Positions 49,186 to 61,888 of a stretch of 64,000 bases of DNA are shown in pieces. Made by a program: the position numbers and the translations under genes. The DNA lies in NCBI GenBank assembly GCA_963978545.1, contig OZ021721.1:101543366-101607365 (forward strand). Direction: 5' to 3'. Below the pieces are notes generated by a model. That model was not told the origin of the DNA. It made no database searches and saw nothing but the letters and a program-made list of their open reading frames with translations. Source of the stretch: Linyphia triangularis. Lineage: Eukaryota; Arthropoda; Arachnida; Araneae; Linyphiidae. The first letter of the stretch is position 1; every line of letters starts with the position of its first letter.

Positions 49186-50884
49186 AACCATTGTTATCAA
49201 TAACCATTCAAATTCAATTATTGACGTTCTCTTATTACAAGTTTTCATTTAAAAGTCAATATAATGAAATTAAAAAAGAATTTAAAAATAAATTAAAATG
49301 TTTTGAATCTTCTATGTTTGATAGTCTTACGATATTTTTGGACTACCTACTAAATCTTAAACCAAAAGGGCATGAGAGAATTATATAAAATTATACAAAC
49401 AAAATATATTAAATATTTTAATATATTTTCTGTGAAGTGTTTTTTTTTTTTTTTTTTTTTAAAAAGAAAAAGAATGCCTTGTACGGTAGTAAAAACCATT
49501 CAAGTGTAATTATTGATGTTCTCTCTACAAGTTTTCATTTATAAGCCAATATAATGGAATTAAAGGAACATTTTAAAATAAATAAAAATCTTTTGAATCT
49601 TCTATGCTTGATATGCGAGAGAATGATATTAAATTATACAAACAAAATATATTAAAGATTTTAATATATTTCCTTTGAAGTGTCTTTTATGAAATGAAAC
49701 GAATGCCTTGTACTGTAGTAAAAACCATTCAAGTGAAATTATTAAAGTTCTCTTATTACAAGTTTTCATTTATAAACCAATATAATGAAATTAAAGGAAC
49801 ATTTTAAAATAAATTAAAATCTTTTGAATCTTCTATGCTTGATATGCGAGAGAATGATATTAAATTATACAAACAAAATATATTAAAGATTTTAATATAT
49901 TTCCTTTGAAGTGTCTTTTATGAAATGAAACGAATGCCTTGTACTGTAGTAAAAACCATTCAAGCGAAATTATTAAAGTTCTCTTATTACAAGTTTTCAT
50001 TTATAAACCAATATAATGAAATTAAAGGAACATTTTAAAATAAATTAAAATCTTTTGAATCTTCTATGCTTGATATGCGAGAGAATGATATTAAATTATA
50101 CAAACAAAATATATTAAAGATTTTAATATATTTCCTTTGAAGTGTCTTTTATGAAATGAAACGAATGCCTTGTACTGTAGTAAAAACCATTCAAGCGAAA
50201 TTATTAAAGTTCTCTTATTACAAGTTTTCATTTATAAACCAATATAATGAAATTAAAGGAACATTTTAAAATAAATAAAAATCTTTTGAATCTTCTATGC
50301 TTGATATGCGAGAGAATGATATTAAATTATACAAACAAAATATATTAAAGATTTTAATATATTTCCTTTGAAGTGTCTTTTATGAAATGAAACGAATGCC
50401 TTGTACTGTAGTAAAAACCATTCAAGCGAAATTATTAAAGTTCTCTTATTACAAGTTTTCATTTATAAACCAATATAATGAAATTAAAGGAACATTTTAA
50501 AATAAATTAAAATCTTTTGAATCTTCTATGTTTGATAGTCTTACGATATTTTTGGATTACCTACTAAATCTTAAACCAAAAGGGCATAAGAGAATTATAT
50601 TAAATTATACAAACAAAATATATTAAAGATTTTAATATATTTTCTTTGAAATGTTTTTTTTATGAAATGAAAAGAATGCCTTGTACTGTAGTAAAAACCA
50701 TTCAAGTGTAATTATTGAAGTTCTCTTATTACAAGTTTTCATTTATAAGCCAATGTAATGGAATTAAAGGAACATTTTAAAATAAATTAAAATCTTTTGA
50801 ATCTTCTATGTTTGATAGTCTTACGATATTTTTGGACTACCTACTAAATCTTAAACTAAAAGGGCACTAGAGAATTATATTAAA
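49186..50884 (+). repeat. 231/280-bp tandem array with a deletion-bearing core
   Basis: GTAGTAAAAACCATTCAAG starts at 49486, 49715, 49946, 50177, 50408 and 50688, preceded by an older copy at about 49190. The first, the 50408 and the last monomers are long and contain TAGTCTTACGATATTTTTGG plus about 30 further bases. The monomers at 49486-50407 lack this ~50-bp segment and read GCTTGATATGCGAGAG at the join. Short monomers are nearly identical, so the deleted version has spread through the middle. Confidence 0.93.
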
Positions 50885-50889
50885 CTAAC

Positions 50890-51235
50890 TGAATACCTAA
50901 TCTTTGCTACGAAATTTTAACATGTACAATATTTTAACTAGCTTTGAGGCCTCGTGTTGCGAAAATCCGTCATTGGTGTAAATGTCCCAGTTTTTGGCAC
51001 TTCGCTCGCAGGAAGGTTCATCGCTACTCAAAATCGAGCTAGCTTCGTTCACTGAAAAGTTTATTGACACATAAGCACAGGCTTACTTCACTCGTTGAAA
51101 AGTTCATTGCAATGTTAAATGTTTTGAGTTCAGTTTAATTAATGTTTTATTTGTTACCGCAATGCACCGAATTCTAAACATGAATTTAAGCATTTAGATG
51201 TGGTATATCATGTTAAACAGAAAAAAGATGGTGTA
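50890..51235. other. Slightly G+C-richer spacer, no feature called
   Basis: About 50940-51080 has scattered CpGs (CTTCGCTCGCAGGAAGG) but no donor, frame or element end I can support. Confidence 0.35.
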
Positions 51236-51238
51236 ATA

Positions 51239-51855
51239 TACAGGGTCCTATAATAGGTTGAACACATTTTGATGTTGAATAATTCATAAAATAATGAAGA
51301 TAAAAACAAACTTATGGCATTTATACATAGAATAACTCATATATTTTCATTTATAGTGAACGTTGCCTTAGAAAATTTCCTTTTCCCATTTGAATATAAT
51401 TTCTTTTGTAAATATCGTCTGTCCGTGTTATTAATTTTACGTTTTTCTCTTTTCTTTTGTAAATATCGTCTGCCCGTGTTATTAATTTTATGTTTTTCTC
51501 TCTTGGTCACCCGGATCACCTGATATAACACCACTGGACTTTTTTTCCTTTTGGGGATTCGTAAAGGACATCGTTTACAGGAGGAAAGTGTAGAATATTG
51601 ATGACTTACGGACTAGGATTACAGCCGCAATAGCCTCTGTGGATGCCGACATGTTTGTCCCATACCTGGCGCGAAAGTGACTATCGTCTTGATATTCTCC
51701 GTGCGACGAACGGCGCACATGTGGAAGTCAATTGACAAGGGCTATAAAACTTTTTGAGTCTATCTAACCATTAGTGTTATCAAATTAAATTTGTCTTCAT
51801 CATTTTATGAATTTTCAAAATCAAAATGTGTCCAACCTTTTACAGACACCCTGTA
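51239..51855 (+). mobile_element. Mariner/Tc1-like element, internally deleted
   Basis: The left end CAGGGTCC...GGTTGAACACATTTTG and the right end (reverse complement CAGGGTGTCTG...GGTTGGACACATTTTG) form ~60-bp inverted repeats continuing through AATTCATAAAAT.ATGAAGA. TA dinucleotides at 51239-51240 and 51854-51855 are the expected target duplication. The transposase N-terminal and central regions are missing. The interior also has a 51-bp direct duplication starting at 51401 and 51452 (TTCTTTTGTAAATATCGTCT). Confidence 0.9.
51504..51729 (+). pseudogene. Mariner-like transposase, broken C-terminal fragment
   Basis: The first frame reads SPDITPLDFF followed by GFVKDIVYRRKV. The corresponding family motif, SPDLTPLDFFLWGYVKD, surrounds the last catalytic aspartate of arthropod mariner-like DDE transposases. 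An in-frame TAG at 51591-51593 is followed in the same frame by IDDLRTRITAAIASVDADMF. A +1 frameshift then leads, from 51667, to YRLDILRATNGAHVE, the normal C-terminus. Extra bases also disturb the DFFLWG segment. Product cannot be functional; the first two catalytic acids are absent. Confidence 0.88.
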
Positions 51856-53205
51856 TATAGTAGTGCTGTAATCATGATGAATTTTTGTGTTTTATAATAA
51901 ATTAAAAAACCAGCTACTTTATACCATACATTTTGTTGTAAAGACAACACATTTAAAAGTTTCATTTCCCCAGTATATAATAGAAATTATTTAACACTCT
52001 ATTTTCTTCATATTGAGATAGATATCTGCTGTTATATGTTGAACTGTTCAGCAACTATTAAATATCTGTATGTGGAAATTTGTCAGATTGTTGTGGCATG
52101 TTTTATTTACAAAAAACATTATATATAAATCATCGGTTGTTTGAGATGCCACCTTTTCCACTGAAAGAATCTTCAGAAAAATAAAAGAAACTTTTTCTGT
52201 AGATTAGGATTTCTTAAATGAACGAACACCATAGATTATTAAAAAAAGGGTAATCATTGAAATCTCAATTTTGACATGAATTCATTTTAAGGATTTCTTA
52301 AATAATCGATTCAAATTCAGAATAGTGTTCGTAAAAATTCACTTTGTGATCAGTTTTTTGAGGTATTGATTAGCAAGTAAAAATTATTGTAATTCTTTCT
52401 TATTTTGTTTCTCTGTGTTTTGACTACGCCGAAGTAAATCTAACTCCTCTTAATATTAATAATATATCATAATAAATACAGAATAAGTTATTATGAAAAA
52501 ATTCAACCTAACAAATTCTGTACCAGAAATATTATTATTATTATATTTATGATTTCTGGGTGTTGGATAGAAAAAACATAATTTTTTATGGAAAATTTGT
52601 AATACTAATTTTAAACCTAAGAACATGGTATTTACAAAACATTATAAACAAATGTTTTACCCTAAACATTTTATGCTTAACATTTTATCTGCAGATGTTT
52701 GAAAATTTCCCCCAAGTATAATACAGTTGTAAAGTTGTATATCATTACAAGTTAAATTTATATCTAAACATAATTATCTGTTTAAAATATTAAGGTACAG
52801 AAAATAAATTTGTGAGACAAATTTTTCAACGCGTTTTTTTAGAATTTTAAATTTATCACAAGGCATTAACAACTTAAAGATCCAAATGATTTCTTATACA
52901 TTTTCGCAAAAATTACAATAGAGTTGTCTGTATTTACTTAAATTCAGTTGGTCAGTGTTCAACATTATGGAAATTACTATGGGAATATGCTTTTTGTCTT
53001 TCTGGCTAAAACTTTTAGCCATATTTAATGTCTTTGCCCTGGAATAAACTTCTTACATTGACAGTAAATTTCATATAACTTACTTAAAAGCATAATATTT
53101 CGACATTGTTGATTTATTGAAGTGATTTCTAAGATTTCAAGGTCAATAATGTTTTGACGATTCTGCCATCGAAGCTATCGATCCGAAAAATTTCTCTGTG
53201 ACCAA
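51856..53205. other. No recognisable feature
   Basis: A/T-rich DNA without a frame over 60 codons or repeat partner. Confidence 0.5.
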
Positions 53206-53212
53206 TTGTAAG

Positions 53213-53320
53213 TTTCAATATTTTAAAATATAGGTTTTATATAAGCTTAAGTAATTCAATAATTTTATATAATTCAAGTATGAGTTTCAATATTTTAAAA
53301 TATAGGTTTTATATAAGGCA
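53213..53320 (+). repeat. ~72-bp tandem duplication
   Basis: GTTTCAATATTTTAAAATAT and the following AGGTTTTATATAAG occur near 53213 and 53285. Confidence 0.8.
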
Positions 53321-53819
53321 TATGAAACAAAATTCGTAACTGAAATAATAAGTTAACCAATAAAAGTAATCTTAAGGGTTTCAATTATATATATAAAAAC
53401 GTTTGCTATTGAATATTTTGAACTGTTGGTAATTATTTTTTTTTTATATATAAAAATATATTTTTAATCCTATTTCTTTTATTTAAGCTATATTTTAGAA
53501 TTCAAGAATTTAAATGAGAAAAACATTACGTTACTTACAAGGAAATTGCTAATGCTAAGGGGGAGAAAGCTCGTAGTTTAGAAAAAATCTTGATTAAAAA
53601 CCTGTGTGTACGATTTTTATTCAAATCTAAATAATAAGAAACATTTTAGTATAACAAACAGAAAATGAAGATAATGTTGAGGTATTCATAATTTTCAAAT
53701 GTCTGATATTTATTTAGCAGTTATTTTACCTTCAAACAATGACACTCGAATATTATTAGAAATGAATGTGGCCATAATTAAATTACACTTTTTAGAGCAG
53801 TCTATTATTTTATTTTTAG

Positions 53820-54310
53820 AGATAATTTATTTCATTATGGCCTCAATAGTATGCAACTAAAGTTTTATAAGGCATGTTGACTTCTATAAGCTATAAACTT
53901 ATCAAAACAAAGTCTAATAATATTTTGAATACATTTCCTATAATTGCGGCCTTTGTCTTTGAAGCATTATTAGCTACAATTTAGATTATTTAATTTTTTT
54001 AATGTTTATTATTTTATTTTTACTAATAATTTCCCAATGGTCTTAATAATACGAATCCAAAGTTTAATGAAGATATGTTGATTTCTATAGGTTCCAGATT
54101 TCTCTAAGCAAAGTCCAATAATCTTTTGAATATATATTCAATAAGTGTCGTCATTGAAGCGTCCTGAGCAAAATTTAAAATTATTTTAAAACATTTTATT
54201 TTTTATTATTAGTTTATTTTTTAATTATTATTCAATTTTAGCGCTCATTTCCTCATGCTCTCAGTAGTACATATCCAAAGTTTAACGAAGATCCGTTGAT
54301 TTCTTCATCC
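53820..54310 (+). repeat. Three diverged ~200-bp tandem copies
   Basis: ATGGCCTCAATAGTATGCAA, ATGGTCTTAATAATACGAAT and ATGCTCTCAGTAGTACATAT open the copies. Each is followed by AAAGTTTAA.GAAGAT.TGTTGATTTCT-like sequence. The third is cut short. Confidence 0.72.
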
Positions 54311-54319
54311 TCTAGTCTC

Positions 54320-56775
54320 CTCTAGATTCAGTTTAATTATGGTAATCTTGACAATGCTTAACAATTGGTAGCATTTCAGCTTCAGTGGTGTCAGTAATTG
54401 AGCTGATAATAGCACACAAAATTTGACAACTACTTCTACTACTATTTTTCTACTGGAAACGTAATAAGAGAGTGTTCTACTTCTATGTAGGATAATTTAT
54501 CATAAAAGTAGATGGAGACTAGATTGAAATCTTGAACGTGTCAAAATTGATGATTTTCTGAAGCTACGAAGGAAATGAAATGGCTAAAATTTTAATAGTA
54601 TAAATTTATTTCAAGTTATCCTGGTAGTAACTATTTTGTAATATTTAATCTATTTACAAATTTGTATAGCTAAATTTCTTAATTTTTATTTTTGCATCAT
54701 AATTCAGATTTCTCTTGGTACTTAAAAATTTTTTTAAAACAAATAAATTACGTACAGATAATTCTTCAAAAATTGTTTAGTATAGTTTAAAAAAAATATT
54801 TTCGTTTTTGTGGAAGCTCTACAATTAATAAGTAACTACACTACCTATGGATTTAGTTTCTGCACTTAAGTAATGTTGTGAGCGGCTTATGCAAAGAATA
54901 TGTTAATACTCGGGTCAAAATTCTCGCAATTGATGTAGATACTTGTAGTATATCAAATGAAAGGACTGGTCGAAACAAACATCCATAAAAACATTTAACT
55001 GAAATATATGAACGGAAGGACAGGAAATGGCGTAGGAAGTAAATTTGCAATTCTTATAGCTTAAAATTTAATGCTTCAACCATGTGCCATATTATATCAG
55101 TTAGAAAGCAACGATAAGATCAGTAAGGTTACATAATCGAAAGTGTTTTAAAGTTCGACCTGCAAAGGGCTACCATTGTAATTCTACGAAGACTCCGTCT
55201 TGGCTCCAAACATAGATATCGAATAAGAACTTATATATTCACGGGAACAAGTTTTCTTGCCAAGCTTTTCAACAATCTTATTAATCTCGAAATATTTTTG
55301 TTAATAAGAAATTTTATATTGGTAGGGTGTTGTTATATTAAATTAATTATATAGTTACCACGTAGTTTGTTATAGTATAACTAAATACATAAATAAGTTG
55401 CTTTGCCATGATTTGTGTCAAAATAAGTATTTTTTTCAATATTACAAGGATTTTAATATTGTATAAGGCATAAAAAGGTTTAAAACCAGTATTTTTGACA
55501 GCATTAATTCGTGATAAAGTCATATTCAATTTATAAAGCTTACATTCATTTTTTTTTTTTTTTTTTGTAAAGAATGTGACGATGACATCAATAGTCTTTT
55601 TTAATTTTATTATAAGTTCTAATGCTGAAGTATAGGCAAAACCGTTTATAAATAAAAAAAATATGTTTCTTAAATGTAGGGGAAACCATTTATCCTGAAG
55701 AAACATGCTAGAAAAATTTGGTGAAATATGAAGAAAGCTAAACCAAAAACATGAAGAAGACCCATAATAACTTGAGCAGACAGTATTACGTGGACATATG
55801 AGAATATAAGTGTTCTGGGAAAGTAAGTTCACAAAACCGCAAAACATAAATCTCTATTATAAATTACAAAACCCCAAACAAAAGTTTTTGTTCTCATAAT
55901 ACAATAAATAATAAATGTAAAACTTATGAAATTTTATAACGAGATAAGTTTGAACCAATTATTGTTCTGGGATGCAGTTTTATATTTTTACCAACTTCCC
56001 GGGATTGGAAATTTTATAAACTTCCTATACCATTTATTGAGAATTATCTATAGTATTTTCTACGAATATAACGACTAAGAAAACAAAATATTCTTTCAAC
56101 TGTTTACTAACCATAAAAAAATTATATCACTAACGAGAATAGTTTGTGGTGATTGGGGATTAAGATTACATTTCAAAGTATTTTTTCATTTACTACTTTA
56201 ATTGAATAAACATAGATTTCTTCAATCTCTAATTAAATTCTTATTTTTCTTTTGTTTATATGAAATTTCGTATAATTATGCATGAATATTCTTTAATATT
56301 TAAATCTGTATCTATTAAGATTGAAGAGTGTGTCAGTGATTTTAATGACTTATTCTTTCTTTTTTGTTTGTTTTGCCTTTTACTAAACAATGTTGTTTTT
56401 GTCTGCTCTTTGTGGTTGGTCTTTTTTAATACATAACAGCTGAATATATAAAATTGTACAGTTTATAAGATATATATTAAAATTAAATAAACAATTTGTT
56501 TCATCTCAATATATCTAACATTTTTAAAGTTAAAAGATTAAAAAAAACTTAATTACTTCATGGAAGTAAACTCATAAGATCAGAGACTGCATTTTTGAAA
56601 AGTATTATTTTATGTGAGCAAATTGTTTGTTAATCGAACTATTGTCGATGTATGAAAAGAAAATGAGTAACTTTTAATTTTATACATGGTTTTTATAATA
56701 CCATATTATAAGGTGAAGTTTATTTTGTTATTTTTATCATAAAACAACATAGTAATTAAAATATATTTTTAAAAA

Positions 56776-56811
<36 letters not shown>

Positions 56812-58585
56812 GAATTATAAAATCTAATGTAATTAATTCTTGGCTTTTTTTTAAAACTCAAAATGGCTCAATAAACTGATTGAGAATAAGAAATTATTTC
56901 ATCTTCTCTACAATAATGTGAAAAGTCATAAAAACTACTTTTGAAAATTCATTTTTGAATATGAGAGTAAAAGTTTCGTAACAACTTGAATCGTATTTTT
57001 ATGGTTATTAACTTTATCCTTAAAAATGCAAAATTGCTGCATGTAGCTATAATTGGTGTTTTAAACTGTCGTTGAGAATTTATTTCATTGATTATAGAAT
57101 GAAGTAAAAAGATAAATGGTCCAATTAAAAATATTTGAGAAAAGTGTTTCTTTTTTTGATAAGTATTGATTTTATATCCAGTTTCAATAGTCAAAGTTGA
57201 TAGTGTTATTTCATTAAAATAATAATTGAACGTAAAAAAGCTTATTTATAAGCGAATAATAATGTTCTACAAGAATTTGTTCAGTAATGTACAATTTAAT
57301 ATTTATTTTAACAGTTTATTCACAATGACATATTACTGGCGTATTTGAAACATCAAATAATTGAGGACTAGAAATGGAAATCTACCTAAGTTCAAAAAAG
57401 AAAAATTTTCAGGAGAGATGAAAGTATGATCGCACCTGGTACTTAAGGCAATGATAAAGTACATACTTCAGATTGAATTTGAACTATTGCTACTGGAGTT
57501 CGCACTTTGGGCGTTCTCCACTTTGTTTAGCTTGGTCTTTAGGACATTTTCCAGTAAAAAAAAAATATTTTGATTTTTTTTTTGGTACTTAGGTCGTTTT
57601 CCATTTTTGGTCCTCAATTGATATCTACGAATTATTGATGCAATTATGCAAGTTGTTTTCAATCGTAGTTAAGTAGTCTAGTAGCAGAATTAAAACTAAT
57701 GCAAAAAAAAGTTACGCACTTATCAGTAAAACAATACCAGTTTTACCTTTTTAAAAAGTATTAATGAGGTTATACAAAATTTTTCAATGCTTAAAAAATA
57801 GTGTATTAATAAAGTAAGATAAAAAAAATCTATGAAAGTGTGATTTCGAAATTTCGTTCTTATTCTACTACTTATGCAATGCTATGATTTCTGAAAACTG
57901 CCAAGAATTTTATACAGTTCAATTTTATTTTAAAAGTCTGGATGTTTAAAAAATGTAAAATTTTAGCTTTAATTTGAGTTATAACACTCTTATTTCTATT
58001 TCTTTTCTTCTGATGAATATTCAATTAAGGTATAATATACAAAATGTATTTTTTTAAAGAAAAACTTAAACATTTAAATTGCGTGTGGAACATACTTAAT
58101 TATGGAGTAGTAAAAGAAGAATCTAATATATTCCCTTTGAAGTGAATTGTTTTATTGAATATTCTAGAAATTGCTTAATTTTACTCAATCACTCGCATTG
58201 TTATTGGAACTTGAAATCCAACAATATTACATCCTCAACCAATAAATAAGTATCCATCTCAGTGTGAAAGTTATTTATATAAAGTTTAAATACGTTGAAA
58301 TTTTTAAATGGCGATTTTATTTCGCTAAATTCAATTGGGAACAGACTACTTGATGTTAATTTACTTCTTGTTATTCTTGAAGATATTATTACCAACATTT
58401 TAGTAAGCAAGGAAAGATTATTCATTTCTCGAAATACCACTAAATTTTTTATATACTGTACGAAAAGAAATTTTCATGTGTGATGATTGCATTTGTATAT
58501 TAACAAGCTATTTATTATACTTTATGAAAAATGAAATATAACGAATCTAAATACATCTCAACTCCTGCTCAGCTTGAATTAAGAA
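54320..58585. other. No recognisable feature
   Basis: More than 4 kb of A/T-rich, apparently single-copy DNA. Frames at 55347-55847 (166 codons, minus) and 57468-57662 are low-complexity with poly-lysine or Asn/Ser runs and no domain. A poly(A) run lies at about 56780-56809. A small exon could be hidden here, but I cannot support one. Confidence 0.45.
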
Positions 58586-58595
58586 ATAAAGCATA

Positions 58596-58700
58596 CTTCA
58601 CTGTAAAACAAGCAACTATAAAACAAGAATTATTAGAATGCCAAACAAGCATTATTAGACTGTAAAATAAGCATTAATAGACTGCAAAAACAAGCATCCA
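58596..58700 (+). repeat. Short ~30-bp imperfect repeats
   Basis: Four units of the type AAAACAAGCATTATTAGACTG with small insertions. Confidence 0.65.
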
Positions 58701-58933
58701 TTTTTTTTAAATCTTAAAAATTCGTCTGTTAATATATCATTACCTATGGCCGATTCGGAAATTAAGGGGAAATTTCAGTCCCTTTGCTTTTACTGGCTTT
58801 ATATTTTTTCCTTTAAGAGAGAAAATTAGTATTCAGTAGGAAAAAGTTTACATGAAATGTTTTCAGTCTTTATTTTAGATATTTATTTAATAATTTTATT
58901 AGTATTATTATTTTTTTAATCCAAAGTATGAGG

Positions 58934-59115
58934 GCCGACCAAACGGTATAGTGGTTATCGTGCTAGCTTCTAGACCGCGAGGTTGCGGGTTCGACTCCCG
59001 CGTTGGCATGGGTGTTTGTAAATGTATGTTGGCTTGTCTAATGACGAATGTTTCGGCGCATTATAGCCCTCGTGTTGCTGACGGCGCCAGATAATCTGAA
59101 AACAACCAACCAACT
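58934..59115 (+). mobile_element. tRNA-derived SINE, copy 4
   Basis: Starts GCCGACCAAACGGTATAGTG, with B box GGTTCGACTCC, and ends ACAACCAACCAACT. The target duplication is AAAGTATGAG (58923-58932) and AAAGTATGGG (59116-59125), with one difference. Its tRNA-like region is the most regular of the four (GCGGGTTCGACTCCCGC pairs fully as a T arm). Confidence 0.94.
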
Positions 59116-59128
59116 AAAGTATGGGAAA

Positions 59129-59717
59129 TGTAACCTCCATGGAATGTCCCCACCCCTGTTTTTTTAGTATTAACTGAAGAAATAAACCTAATTAATAGTA
59201 TATTTGGGGGAAAATCTGGATTAAACTTTTATTTATTATATAAATAATTAACTAATCACGAAGAAATATAAATCTTAATTTATTTCACCACTTTATTTTA
59301 AGCACATAAGTTGTCCCTGGATGCTGAGGTAACCTCCATGGAATATCTTCAACTTGATTAAAATTGTACTAGATAGCATTTCAGTCTTCTATACCAGAGC
59401 TAAAGTGAAGCTCAAGTCAACTATTTTCTCTGGTGATGTTGTTGGATGTGCATAGTTTTATATTGTTTGTGAAAAAGCTGTCCGATCCTCGAAAATTTAG
59501 TGAGTTCTTTTTCTCATGTAGCCTCCATGTTCAGTAATGTTATTCCTTATAGTGTTAAACATACTTTTGGCGTTACCTTTTATCAAATAGTCAATTTTCT
59601 TCTCTAAAAGCAAAGCCAGTGTGTTCTCAGTATTTTAGGTTAAGCTTTAAGCATGGAAATCTACTTATTTCTATTTATTTATAACCTCCATGGGTCATGT
59701 TAATCACGGAGGTTACA
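59129..59717. mobile_element. Inverted-repeat element with repeated GTAACCTCCATG motif
   Basis: TGTAACCTCCATG at the left and CACGGAGGTTACA at the right are inverted repeats with one mismatch. The terminal motif recurs inside near 59329 (GGTAACCTCCATGGAAT), 59517 (GTAGCCTCCATG) and 59682 (ATAACCTCCATGG). No target duplication is clear and no frame is present. Ends are short, so limits are provisional. Confidence 0.5.
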
Positions 59718-60100
59718 AGCAAAATTAGAAAATTGTTTGTTTTTTTAGAAAATATATTTTTCCATTACCTTTTTTGAAGTGGTAAATATATTAGTTTTCT
59801 TAATAAAATTCTAAGAGTAAAATTTTAATTTTATCTATTTTTTGTTTTTATGTTTTTTTTACCTCTTCAAATTCCCTTTAATTTCAGAATCACCCTATTG
59901 TATTAGAGTTGAAAACTGAAAGACACAGAATTGTCCTTCTTGTAGTTGTGGCATGTGTTGCTGAAAATGTTAATACATACTCATTCGGTATTTTTCCATC
60001 CCCTCTTTACCCTAAGCATTAAATTGATATTTTATTATAGTATTAGGGTATGGAAAAGAGGTTTTATATGGTATCTCTTTTATATTTTGGATGAAATAGT

Positions 60101-60825
60101 TGTTGCGTGGACGGGTTCGAAAGACTTGAAGCCAAAGCAGATCAAAACTTGCAGAAATTTATTCCAATATAACTCTTTACAGATTCTCTTACAAGTCCAG
60201 AACTTCTCGTTCTAGTAGACTCAATACAGCTCTTTTCACAACAATAGAGCACAAAACAGCAGTTAAAAACTTGACAACAAAACTGCTAAAATCGCTGCAA
60301 AAGACAATGCAATACAGTTCGCTTTAGAACTACTCTGAATGCTCACTGAGACTCAGTATTTCAACTCAGTAATTTCAGTCAACTAACAGACTCAACTAAC
60401 TAATTCAACTCACGGCCGGCCTTATATAGAAGTCAAACCTTCTTGAAACTTCTAGAGGTAGATATTTGGAGAACTTTCCAGATCGTAGTTGAAAAGTCCT
60501 ATACATGTCCATGGGGACCGAAAATGTCGCCAAATGGTCGCCAAGTTTGGCGAAAAAAATTAGTCACCAAAACCGTCGCCAACTTGTCTCTATCTCGCCA
60601 ATTTGGCGAGATTGCCATTACCATAATGTTAAATGCCATGCTCCTTGTAAAACTCGCTTCCCAGCGTTATCTCTGTAAAACTCGTTATCAAGCATTAAAA
60701 CACATATTGCAGGGAAGCCAAGTTAAGACGAACTATTGCACTGCCTTATGCGAAATGTACATGAATTTTCCTATTTACAAAATTAACACTTCGAAGTATT
60801 TACAAATATACAAAAATTCGTAACA
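60101..60825 (-). mobile_element. Solo LTR of a Ty3/gypsy-like retrotransposon
   Basis: Read on the minus strand it begins TGTTACGAATTTTTGTA and ends CCACGCAACA, with short inverted TGTT(A/G)C ends. It has a TATA box TATATAAGG (about 60420-60428) followed by a GGCCGGCC patch, and AATAAA (60158-60163) about 260 bp downstream, so U3, R and U5 are in the right order. Length is 725 bp. No primer-binding site, purine tract, gag or pol is adjacent and no second LTR is in the window, so it is probably a recombination product of a full element. A 5-bp target duplication is not recognisable. Frames at 59946-60215 and 60443-60823 (plus) are antisense to it. Confidence 0.72.
60526..60610. promoter_or_regulatory. 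Cluster of TTGGCGA motifs in the LTR U3
   Basis: Seven copies or near-copies of TCGCCAA/TTGGCGA lie in ~85 bp, in both orientations, including the palindrome CTCGCCAATTTGGCGAG at the distal end. It lies upstream of the LTR TATA box in LTR orientation. It may be an enhancer-like array or a structure-forming element; no factor is assigned. Confidence 0.55.
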
Positions 60826-60829
60826 AACA

Positions 60830-61205
60830 ATTGGACAAGTTTCTCGAGTTAGGTGAAGTAAAATGGCTATGTAAAAGTTACTTATACACTGTACTTTAAA
60901 TTCGAGTAAATTTCTAAGCAATAAATGATTTTAAATTTTTAAATTTTTGGAATGCATACAGCGATAATCCACGTTTCCAAGGGATTATATTGGGTTCGTT
61001 TGGTGAAATGATGGAACTGGATTGAAGAATCTTCAGTGAAAACGATAACATACCTTTATTAATTGAAATATTCTACTTAGACTATTTTTCATGAGACATT
61101 AGAACAACCTTCTATGTATATCTCTTAAACCAGTAAGTTGATGTGGTTCGTACTCATAATTCAGAAATGAAAAATTCGAGTTGAGTCACTTTGTAAGCAA
61201 GGATA
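60830..61205. other. No recognisable feature
   Basis: A/T-rich spacer between the solo LTR and a poly(A) tract. Confidence 0.5.
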
Positions 61206-61224
61206 CACTATGAATGTTTTCATC

Positions 61225-61229
<5 letters not shown>

Positions 61230-61272
<43 letters not shown>
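61230..61272. repeat. Poly(A) tract
   Basis: More than 40 consecutive A residues; a second run is at about 61743-61771. Confidence 0.95.
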
Positions 61273-61273
<1 letters not shown>

Positions 61274-61494
61274 GATTATTAAAAAATTTGGAAGTATAAA
61301 TAATTGTTTGTTTATTATTATTAAATTTTTAATATATTAAGACCTAGCTTCTAAAAACTTTTTAAGGGGTAATAAAATAAAAATCTTTCCTTTTCAAATT
61401 TTGCTAATAATTTTTTATTACTTTTGAGTTTAAAATAATAAAATATTGGATCATTGAGGCAGGGACAGCTTGATTATATCTCTTAAATGACGCT

Positions 61495-61520
61495 TAAGGG
61501 GACTTGGTACCCCACGAAGC
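61495..61520 (+). mobile_element. Truncated TTAA-element left end
   Basis: CTTAAGGGGACTTGGTACCCC matches the family end, but no partner end follows within the next 2.5 kb, so only a fragment is present. Confidence 0.55.
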
Positions 61521-61739
61521 CCCTCTAATGAAGCCATACTTAACAATCATCATCTCTTGGTTAGGCGCATGACTTTTGTCTCGCTGTTAGTCGCTTGGGG
61601 GACAAATGTTTCCCAAATTAAAATTTTCGTGCATACTATTAATTTCGTAACCAAATATCAAAGTAAGTAAGTATTTTAATTAAAAACACAAAGTTATTGA
61701 ATAGAATAAAGTAAAAATTAAATTTTTGTCCCAAAGTAA

Positions 61740-61774
<35 letters not shown>

Positions 61775-61888
61775 GGGTCCGTCTTAGATCATGGGCTGTC
61801 ATCTATTGAGAAATTGATCGTGAGGGGCATTTGTCAACAGCGCAAATAACCAAGGGTTGACAGATTTTCTAGAAGTTGGCTTGTTTTT

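Noticed and set aside
49186..50884. CRISPR-like array
   Set aside because: Repeats are 231-280 bp with no short-repeat/unique-spacer structure, and the DNA is eukaryotic.
55347..55847. 166-codon minus-strand frame
   Set aside because: Longest frame outside satellites, but it is Lys/Phe/Ile-rich, includes a lysine run from poly(T), has no recognisable domain and no splice or promoter context.
58934..59015. A functional tRNA gene
   Set aside because: A and B boxes are good and the T arm pairs, but the anticodon arm does not fold normally and the sequence continues into the shared SINE body with flanking duplications.
60443..60823. 126-codon plus-strand frame
   Set aside because: It is antisense to the solo LTR, including the TTGGCGA cluster, and ends at the LTR edge.
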